DNA of 5,727 bases from an uncultured Eubacteriales bacterium (GTDB lineage Bacteria; Bacillota; Clostridia; Lachnospirales; CAG-274), in assembly GCA_902495025.1 (NCBI GenBank), contig CABUWB010000141.1:1-5727 (forward strand). Direction: 5' to 3'. Below the pieces are notes generated by a model that had not been told where the DNA came from, ran no database searches, and saw only the letters and a list, made by a program, of their open reading frames with translations. The translations under genes were made by a program, and so were the position numbers. Below are positions 1 through 4,666 of the stretch, piece by piece. The first letter of the stretch is position 1. The number at the start of each line of letters is the position of its first letter.

Positions 1-64
1 CATATCCGCCCGAATGTTGAACAAACCACAATGATTGACGGGCGGCAGGTTGCCGCCCCTACGG
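1..64. repeat. GC-rich inverted repeat, probably part of a dispersed intergenic palindromic element
   Basis: Seen: a perfect 8-bp inverted repeat, GGGCGGCA at 40-47 and TGCCGCCC at 51-58, with a 3-base loop. It sits in otherwise AT-rich sequence just downstream of the last glycosyltransferase gene. A second CCGCCC block lies at 7-12, at the window edge, and may be one arm of another hairpin that continues outside. Neither strand has a T tract directly after the stem, so it is not a classical intrinsic terminator. Inference: from memory, intergenic elements of the type CGTAGGGGCGG...CCGCCC recur in genomes of gut Clostridia, and this has that look. Copy number cannot be seen from one window. 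Confidence 0.5.
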
Positions 65-124
65 TAAATCCATAAGGTATTAATTGAATGTTAGGTTGTT
101 AATATTAATGCGTTAAACAATAAT

Positions 125-1051
125 TTATAAATAAATAACCTGTCCGACTTTCCTTACAACACCGCTTTTAAACATTTTATTTTTCATAACAAAGTCAAGC
201 CTTTCAAAATAGCCCTTATTCACCAGCTCACCATAGCCCTTAAGCAGCTCAAAATTATCCCTGCCGAGCTTATCGCCGTATGCGGCAGCCATTTCCGCCG
301 CCTGCATATATCCATACCTCATCATCAGCCTTGCCCTTTTGCCGTCAGCCGCCCTTGACATTATATAGCCTGCGCTCTCCATATCCTGTGCGCCGCATAC
401 ATTGGTATCGTGCTTTCTATAATACAGCGTAGGCTCATCAAGGCAGACAATCCTGCCGCAGCAGGCGGTCAGCAGAGCAATCCACCAGTCATGCACAGGT
501 ACAGCCGACGGAATATAATTAAGCCTGTCAGCAAGCGTTCTGTTAAGCATGACAGTGCAGCCCGTAACCACATTCTGCACCGCCAGATTATTTACCGCAA
601 TACGGCTTGTATCAAGATGCTGCGCCTTAAACATTGACGGCGCAATAACCTTTAAATCCTTATCCGCCACAGTAAGGTCGGTATGCACAAGTATAGGTGT
701 GCTTTCACCAAAATTTATTTCAGCCTGCCGCATTTTTGCAAACGTTCTTTCAATTTTATCCTTAAACCACACATCGTCCTGGTCGCAAAACATAATATAA
801 TCGGCAGACGAGGCGTTAAGAAGCTTAAAAAAGTTATTACCTGCCGAGCCCGAATTTTTTTCATTTACGGTCAGCTTAACCTTATCGGGATACCTTTTTG
901 TGTAATGGCGCACAAGCTCCGCCGTTCTGTCAGTGGAGCAGTCGTCGCAAATATGTAATGTAAAATCTCCGCAGGTCTGCGCCAGCACCGACTCAATCTG
1001 CTCTGAAATATATCTCTCTCCGTTATAGGAGGCAAGTAAAACATCAATCAT
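125..1051 (-). CDS. Family 2 glycosyltransferase, RgpB-like (putative rhamnosyltransferase)
   Basis: A 308-residue GT-A fold, inverting GT2 enzyme that would transfer a sugar from a nucleotide donor to a growing surface polysaccharide at the cytoplasmic face. The N-terminus has the typical SYNGERYISEQIESVL stretch (8-23), the nucleotide-binding DD at 36-37, and the metal-binding DQDD at 90-93 followed by VW. The acceptor side shows a GC at 164-165, HDWW at 187-190 (D188 is a candidate catalytic base) and YRKHDTNVCG at 211-220. This set is shared with streptococcal RgpB-type rhamnosyltransferases and related capsule enzymes, but donor and acceptor cannot be read from sequence. No membrane segment is apparent. 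The ATG overlaps the TGA of the upstream glycosyltransferase gene (ATGA). Its only Shine-Dalgarno-like bases (AAGG, 1054-1057) lie 2 bases from the start, so translation probably depends on coupling. Family assignment is firm; sugar specificity is inference. Confidence 0.93.
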   Translation of the reverse strand: MIDVLLASYNGERYISEQIESVLAQTCGDFTLHICDDCSTDRTAELVRHYTKRYPDKVKLTVNEKNSGSAGNNFFKLLNASSADYIMFCDQDDVWFKDKIERTFAKMRQAEINFGESTPILVHTDLTVADKDLKVIAPSMFKAQHLDTSRIAVNNLAVQNVVTGCTVMLNRTLADRLNYIPSAVPVHDWWIALLTACCGRIVCLDEPTLYYRKHDTNVCGAQDMESAGYIMSRAADGKRARLMMRYGYMQAAEMAAAYGDKLGRDNFELLKGYGELVNKGYFERLDFVMKNKMFKSGVVRKVGQVIYL

Positions 1052-1914
1052 AGCCTTTTACCCAATACAAACGCCCGTATAAGCGACATAAGGTGATGCA
1101 CGTTAATTGCACTGTGCATTAAAAAGGTTACCGCCGCAGAGTGCTTGTCCTTATAATATTTATCGTAAAATACCCTTAAACCGTTGTGAAAATGCTTAAT
1201 AACCACCTTATTTTTTGTATTAAGACCACTCTGCCCCTTAAGATGAATCATAAACGTACCCGCATAGTAAACCACCTTAAAACCCATCAGCTTTATGCGG
1301 TAGCAAAGGTCAATATCCTCGCCGTACATAAAAATACTTTCGTCAAAGCCGCCCGTTTTGGTAAGAATTGCCCTCGGAATCATCATAAAAGCGCCGCTTA
1401 CGGAGTCTACCTCGTGGTTTTCCTCATTGCTCAAATATGACAGCCTGTAGCCGCCGTATTTCTTGTTATCGGGAAAGAGCCTGTCCAGCCCGAGCACATA
1501 GCAAAGGCTGTTCCATGGTGTGGGAAAGCCTCTTTTGCAGCCATGGTCAAACGTGCCGTCGGGCAGAATGGTTTTAATGCCAAGACAGCCGACGTCGTGG
1601 TTTTCGTCCAGATATTTAACGCATTTTTCAAGCGTACCCTGCTGCACAAGCGTATCGGAGTTAAGAAAAAGCACGTATCTGCCTATCGCCTTTGCCGCAC
1701 CTATGTTGCAGGCATTGCCAAAGCCGTTATTCGGCAGGTTTGCAATCAGCTTTACACGCTTGTCCTCCTCGGGATAGCTGCCCTTTGGCGAGGTGGAGTT
1801 ATCAGCAATTATTATTTCGTATTCAATATTCTGTGTAGTTTCGCATACGGCGTCAACCGTCTGCTTAGTCAGCTCCCTTGTGTTAAAGTTGACAATTACT
1901 ATAGATAAATCCAT
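1048..1914 (-). CDS. Family 2 glycosyltransferase, WbbL-like (putative rhamnosyltransferase)
   Basis: A 288-residue cytoplasmic GT2 enzyme of the group that includes WbbL-type rhamnosyltransferases. Seen: N-terminal strand IVIVNFNT (5-12), D38-N39 in the nucleotide pocket, NNGFGNACNIG (62-72), the DXD-type metal site LNSDT (84-88), the acceptor-loop motif DSVSGAFMMIPR (170-181) and EDIDLCYR (199-206), whose acidic residues include the expected catalytic base. All GT2 landmarks are intact and the length is normal for the family. The start is supported by GGGGAGG at 1924-1930, 9 bases upstream. It begins 24 bases after the ParB-like gene with no terminator between, and its last bases overlap the next glycosyltransferase start. 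The two enzymes probably add successive sugars to one glycan. The acceptor could be a wall polysaccharide, a capsule or a glycoprotein; the sequence does not decide. Confidence 0.93.
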   Translation of the reverse strand: MDLSIVIVNFNTRELTKQTVDAVCETTQNIEYEIIIADNSTSPKGSYPEEDKRVKLIANLPNNGFGNACNIGAAKAIGRYVLFLNSDTLVQQGTLEKCVKYLDENHDVGCLGIKTILPDGTFDHGCKRGFPTPWNSLCYVLGLDRLFPDNKKYGGYRLSYLSNEENHEVDSVSGAFMMIPRAILTKTGGFDESIFMYGEDIDLCYRIKLMGFKVVYYAGTFMIHLKGQSGLNTKNKVVIKHFHNGLRVFYDKYYKDKHSAAVTFLMHSAINVHHLMSLIRAFVLGKRL

Positions 1915-1938
1915 TGGATTGTACCTCCCCGGCAGGAG

Positions 1939-2754
1939 TTATTCCTCCTCCGTTTTTATGTTAATTTTAATTTCGTATTGATTATCCTGCTGCTTAATCT
2001 CGCAATCAGTCTGCATACCGTTTTCATTCATCTGCTCGACAGCCTGTTCAAGCATGGCGGCAAAAAGTCTTACATCACGAAAGCAGAGCTTTAAACGTGG
2101 CTGCTTTTTAAGCACACCTATCTCGCCGCCGTTTTTTATGGCACTGTCCACAAGCTCCTCTGTTTTTTTGATATTAAGCGAATACTTTATCACCTGCTCC
2201 AGCACGCTTTTCTGTGCGTTATGCCTGCTTAAACGCAGCAGCGCCCTTGCGTGTCCCTCTGTAAGCGAATTTTTTATAAGCAGCTGCCTTATATCGGGCG
2301 TAAGACGCAAAAGACGAAGCTTTGCGGCTATTTCCTGTCTGCTTTTGCCTATTATATGTGCCGTTTCCTCCAGACTGCACGAAAAGTCCTTCATTACAGA
2401 GTTTATTGCCTCCGCCTCTTCAATATAGTTCAGCTCGCTCCTGTGTATGTTTTCCACAAGGCAGAGCGCCGCACTGTCCCTGTCGCACACATTGAGTACA
2501 ACAGCAGGTATGTACCTAAGACCCGCCAGCTTTGAGGCACGCAGCCTGCGCTCACCGGTTATAAGCTCGTAGCTGCCGCCTGCCGCCTCACGCACACACA
2601 CAGGCTGAATTACGCCGTACTGCCTTACAGACCTTGAAAGCTCCTCAAGCTCTGCCCTGTTATAAAGCCGCCTTGGCTGATAGGGGTTTGGCAGTATGCG
2701 CTCAATTGGCAGCTCCATTACCTCGTTTGTACTGTTTAAAGCTAAATTCATCAT
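1939..2754 (-). CDS. ParB/Spo0J/Noc-family CTPase DNA-binding protein, Noc-like, orphan
   Basis: A 271-residue ParB-family protein, expected to bind a palindromic DNA site, load onto DNA as a CTP-gated clamp and organise the chromosome or block division over it. CTP-pocket motifs are present: PNPYQPRR (22-29), GERRLRA (67-73) and ENIHR (101-105; the family usually has Gln for His). The helix-turn-helix spans about 127-151, followed by TEGHARALL (165-173). LNIKKTEELV (193-202) is the usual linker. The C-terminal stretch, RDVRLF (226-231) to EIKINIK (261-267), resembles Noc more than Spo0J. There is no N-terminal amphipathic basic helix like the membrane anchor of Bacillus Noc: only about 13 mostly polar residues precede the core. 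No parA or rsmG lies in the window; it instead leads two glycosyltransferase genes. AGGAGG at 2763-2768 fixes the start (ATGATG; the first ATG has 8-base spacing). Family is certain; Noc versus a third ParB paralogue is open. Confidence 0.93.
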   Translation of the reverse strand: MMNLALNSTNEVMELPIERILPNPYQPRRLYNRAELEELSRSVRQYGVIQPVCVREAAGGSYELITGERRLRASKLAGLRYIPAVVLNVCDRDSAALCLVENIHRSELNYIEEAEAINSVMKDFSCSLEETAHIIGKSRQEIAAKLRLLRLTPDIRQLLIKNSLTEGHARALLRLSRHNAQKSVLEQVIKYSLNIKKTEELVDSAIKNGGEIGVLKKQPRLKLCFRDVRLFAAMLEQAVEQMNENGMQTDCEIKQQDNQYEIKINIKTEEE

Positions 2755-2762
2755 TTTATATA

Positions 2763-2768
2763 CCTCCT
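2763..2768 (-). promoter_or_regulatory. Ribosome binding site of the ParB-like gene, overlapped by its own promoter
   Basis: AGGAGG on the minus strand, 8 bases before the first ATG. The predicted transcription start of the promoter just upstream falls inside this hexamer, so transcripts from it would carry only part of the Shine-Dalgarno sequence. Confidence 0.8.
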
Positions 2769-2771
2769 TAT

Positions 2772-2800
2772 ATTGTACAAGGTTTCTGTCGTGTAGTCAA
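2772..2800 (-). promoter_or_regulatory. Sigma-A-type promoter for the ParB-like/glycosyltransferase operon
   Basis: Minus strand: -35 TTGACT (2800-2795, 5 of 6 consensus), a spacer of exactly 17 bases, and -10 TACAAT (2777-2772, 5 of 6). The predicted start is near 2763-2766, only 9-12 bases before the ATG. The -10 is embedded in the 8-bp palindrome TTGTACAA (2773-2780), itself inside a longer imperfect palindrome (2766-2782), a possible operator. The pilin terminator upstream makes a promoter here expected. It is one of the best-scoring promoters visible in the window. Confidence 0.72.
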
Positions 2801-2863
2801 ACCAAAATACGCTTAAAACCTTCTGCTGCACCAAAAAAATTATTAAAAAAGCTCTTTAAAATT

Positions 2864-2892
2864 ATAATACAGCATATTGCGCAAAATTTCCA
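2864..2892 (-). promoter_or_regulatory. Weak candidate upstream promoter
   Basis: Minus strand TGGAAA (2892-2887), 17 bases, TATTAT (2869-2864), with an overlapping TATAAT at 2866-2861. The -35 is poor and the surroundings are very AT-rich, so chance matches are likely. If real, it would give a leader of roughly 100 bases that keeps the full Shine-Dalgarno sequence of the ParB-like gene. The rest of the 248-base intergenic region (2755-3002) shows only the stronger promoter and the pilin terminator. Confidence 0.25.
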
Positions 2893-2940
2893 GTTTTTTC
2901 CATTTCTATTTTCTTGCATTTTTCGATATAAGCAAGCATT

Positions 2941-2988
2941 AAAAAACAGCCGCACAGGCAAGGGATAATTATGCCGCATACAGCTGTT
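2941..2988 (-). terminator. Intrinsic terminator of the prepilin gene block
   Basis: The minus strand, starting 15 bases past the stop of the small prepilin gene, folds as AACAGC (2988-2983) with GCTGTT (2950-2945). The stem continues through wobble and Watson-Crick pairs to GGCA/TGCC around an 11-base loop, with one bulged C. About 16 pairs form in total, four of them G-U. The 3' side runs straight into a T6 tract (2946-2941). The plus strand lacks a T tract at the equivalent point, so it works in one direction only. Confidence 0.72.
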
Positions 2989-3002
2989 AAATAAACTATT
3001 TT

Positions 3003-3551
3003 TTATTCCGTAGGCTCCAGAGAGGAGAAAATAATGCAGTTATCGCCATCTACGCTTTTCTTTATTTCGCCTTTTCCGTTTCCGCCTATACTATGTAAAT
3101 ATAATTCTATACTGCGGCTCTTGCCGTTAAGTATAGCTCCGTCCCCATCCTTTGCAACAAGGCTTATGCTAAGAATATTATCATCAGTGCCCTTTGAGTC
3201 AAACTCAAGCTCCACACTGGCAACACCTATTTCCTTGGCGTCGGATATTTTTCTATCGTCGTAGTATATGGTATTATCTATACATTTAATTACATCCTCA
3301 TCATCTGACGGTGAAGCGGTTTGTGCATTGCATATTTCAACCTCGGTAGCAGACATTACGCCCTGGCGTATTGTTTCCATTGTACTGTCAAGAGCATTAG
3401 ATGCAACAATCTGCTCATTGGCGGCATTGTTGGTTTTGCTCGAAACCGTCATAATCTGATAAACAACAGTAATTATTATACCACTCAACAGCACCGCAAC
3501 CATTACCTCAATTACGGTAAAGCCCGCTTTGCTTTTTAATAATCCTCGCAT
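3003..3551 (-). CDS. Type IV prepilin-like protein, PilW/GspJ-like minor pilin
   Basis: A 182-residue protein with a class III signal sequence: basic leader MRGLLKSKAG, cleavage expected between G10 and F11, the conserved Glu at mature position 5 (E15) and a hydrophobic helix to about residue 36. The prepilin peptidase would cleave it and N-methylate Phe before assembly into a type IV pilus or pseudopilus. The amphipathic helix continues to about 68. After it comes a globular, acidic, beta-rich domain with three cysteines (C74, C90, C172) and alternating strands around 110-117, 126-133 and 146-153. That layout recalls PilW/GspJ minor pilins, which prime fibre assembly. The start is supported by AGGGGGG, 6 bases upstream. 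It follows the larger prepilin gene after 80 bases holding a terminator-like hairpin and its own likely promoter. Prepilin status is firm; the minor-pilin subclass is inference. Confidence 0.88.
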   Translation of the reverse strand: MRGLLKSKAGFTVIEVMVAVLLSGIIITVVYQIMTVSSKTNNAANEQIVASNALDSTMETIRQGVMSATEVEICNAQTASPSDDEDVIKCIDNTIYYDDRKISDAKEIGVASVELEFDSKGTDDNILSISLVAKDGDGAILNGKSRSIELYLHSIGGNGKGEIKKSVDGDNCIIFSSLEPTE

Positions 3552-3557
3552 AACAAT

Positions 3558-3563
3558 CCCCCC
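3558..3563 (-). promoter_or_regulatory. G-only ribosome binding site of the small prepilin gene
   Basis: Minus strand GGGGGG within AGGGGGGA, 6 bases before the ATG. It pairs less well with the 16S tail than the AGGAGG or GGGAGG sites of the neighbouring genes, which fits a protein made in small amounts. Confidence 0.6.
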
Positions 3564-3570
3564 TAAGACT

Positions 3571-3602
3571 AAAAATAATGGGAGCCGACTTTTACGGCTC
3601 CC
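3571..3602 (-). terminator. Strong GC hairpin with T tract between the two prepilin genes
   Basis: Perfect 8-bp stem GGGAGCCG/CGGCTCCC (3602-3595 and 3587-3580 on the minus strand) with a 7-base loop, followed by ATTATTTTT. It begins 29 bases after the stop of the larger prepilin gene, as expected for an intrinsic terminator or attenuator. On the plus strand the stem is also followed by a T-rich run, but no plus-strand gene ends here. A promoter directly upstream means the hairpin may also form the 5' end of the next transcript. Confidence 0.75.
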
Positions 3603-3606
3603 TTTA

Positions 3607-3635
3607 ATTTTATAATATTTATAACACTATGTCAA
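3607..3635 (-). promoter_or_regulatory. Sigma-A-type promoter for the small prepilin gene
   Basis: Minus strand: a perfect -35 TTGACA (3635-3630) overlapping the TGA stop of the upstream prepilin gene, a 17-base spacer, and -10 TAAAAT (3612-3607, 5 of 6). The predicted start, near 3600, lies at the first bases of the terminator-like stem. This would let the downstream gene be expressed despite the hairpin. Confidence 0.65.
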
Positions 3636-4648
3636 TCAACTTTTTCTACTGATATACCTGTAATATAAACATCCTTGTTTCTGGCTTTAATAACAACGCC
3701 GCCTCCGTCATTAGTAGGCACTGTATACGAACCGCCCGCCTTAACTTTAACACCGTTTACCTCATAAAAAGCACCATTGCTGCCATCAGCCGCAACAGAA
3801 TGAATTACAAGGCGATAATTACAATTCCACTTTTCATCATGAATCTGACCCAATCTTAATTCACTGTCAGTCGTGACAAGTATACCATTTGTATTCCAAT
3901 CGCCAAACTTGCTCCATTCCATAATGGTAACGATACCGTCGCCAAGGTCAAGTGGAGGTCTGTCATCAACAATATGACCACGCCACCAGTCATAATGCTT
4001 AAAATGGTCCTTCATATCAGGATGACGATAACCAAAGAAGAAATCTTTGCCGCCTCTGTCGGAATTTTCTGGATTTTCTCCTCCGTTTGGAATTTGTGGA
4101 GTATCAGGTATTTCTGGTTGCTGAGGAGTTTGTGGCTGCTCAGGCTCCTGAGGCTGCTGTGGCTGCTCGGGCATTTCAGGTTCCTTAGGAGGCTCTTCCT
4201 CTTTAATACCGCCGCCCTGTGCAGGCTCACCGCCGTTATTACCGCTTCCTTCGGTAACACCGCCGCCGCTGTTGCTTACACTACCGCCGCCGCCCAGAAT
4301 ATTTTCATTATCCTCAGAACGCTTAAATGCAACATACTTAACAGCATCATCTGTACCATTTGAGCTGTCCCTTATTGCAAGGTCGATTTCGGGGAAGTCG
4401 TTAAGACCACCCGAAACCCTCGTTAACTTATAATTTCCGTCCGTACTGCCTATGGCGGAGCTGTCTGCAAGGTATTCCTCACTGCCTACAAATGCATCAT
4501 CCATACCTGCACTCAATTCCTGTGTTTTCAAGGTGTTCTTCTGTGCAGAAACAATTGCACTGCCAACAAATGATGCAACCAATGTTACAAGTGCCATTGC
4601 CACAATTACCTCCATAAGGGTAAAGCCTTTATTATTTAATCTCTTCAT
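3632..4648 (-). CDS. Modular type IV prepilin with Gly-rich linker, Pro-rich stalk and C-terminal module
   Basis: A 338-residue protein with a textbook prepilin N-terminus: leader MKRLNNKG, cleavage expected between G8 and F9, Glu at mature position 5 (E13) and a hydrophobic helix to about 35. A pilin-like region follows to about 118. Then come a Gly/Ser-rich linker (119-147), a Pro/Gln/Glu-rich stretch (150-193) of repeats such as EQPQ and QPEIP, and a C-terminal domain (203-338). That domain starts with an aromatic, His-rich segment (FFFGYRHPDMK, HYDWWRGH) and continues with predicted beta strands, ending YITGISVEKV. It has one cysteine, C276. Typical pilins of this length lack an extended stalk, so a displayed adhesin or ligand-binding tip is plausible, but I do not recognise the domain. 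The start is supported by GGGGAGG (4657-4663), 8 bases upstream. Only 18 bases separate it from the gene before, so the two are probably co-transcribed. Confidence 0.88.
   Translation of the reverse strand: MKRLNNKGFTLMEVIVAMALVTLVASFVGSAIVSAQKNTLKTQELSAGMDDAFVGSEEYLADSSAIGSTDGNYKLTRVSGGLNDFPEIDLAIRDSSNGTDDAVKYVAFKRSEDNENILGGGGSVSNSGGGVTEGSGNNGGEPAQGGGIKEEEPPKEPEMPEQPQQPQEPEQPQTPQQPEIPDTPQIPNGGENPENSDRGGKDFFFGYRHPDMKDHFKHYDWWRGHIVDDRPPLDLGDGIVTIMEWSKFGDWNTNGILVTTDSELRLGQIHDEKWNCNYRLVIHSVAADGSNGAFYEVNGVKVKAGGSYTVPTNDGGGVVIKARNKDVYITGISVEKVD
4070..4201 (-). repeat. Imperfect repeats encoding the Pro/Gln/Glu-rich stalk
   Basis: Codes for residues 150-193 of the modular prepilin. It includes an exact 11-bp direct repeat (plus strand TGTGGCTGCTC at 4131-4141 and 4158-4168) with a 27-base period, nine codons, each copy encoding EQPQ. 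A gain or loss of one unit would stay in frame. Confidence 0.7.
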
Positions 4649-4666
4649 AATTATTACCTCCCCTTA

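Noticed and set aside
40..58. Intrinsic terminator for the glycosyltransferase operon
   Set aside because: The stem is strong, but no T tract follows on the minus strand (GTCAATCATTG follows), so factor-independent termination is not supported.
410..958. Several overlapping plus-strand ORFs across the first glycosyltransferase
   Set aside because: All are antisense to a complete GT2 gene with intact motifs, and none has a Shine-Dalgarno sequence or family similarity.
1431..1649. 72-codon minus-strand ORF inside the WbbL-like gene
   Set aside because: It is an out-of-frame shadow of the glycosyltransferase; the main frame carries all the motifs.
2797..2979. 60-codon minus-strand ORF in the intergenic region
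   Set aside because: It overlaps the pilin terminator and the ParB-gene promoter, has AT-driven composition (Phe, Ile, Lys, Asn) and no ribosome binding site, and resembles no protein I know.
4070..4201. CRISPR-like or satellite repeat
   Set aside because: The repeats are degenerate, in frame and explained by Pro/Gln/Glu codons; there are no spacers.
3974..4363. 129-codon plus-strand ORF rich in Leu, Trp and Arg
   Set aside because: It is the antisense of the Pro/Gln-rich stalk codons, which yields artificial Leu/Trp repeats; it has no ribosome binding site or promoter.
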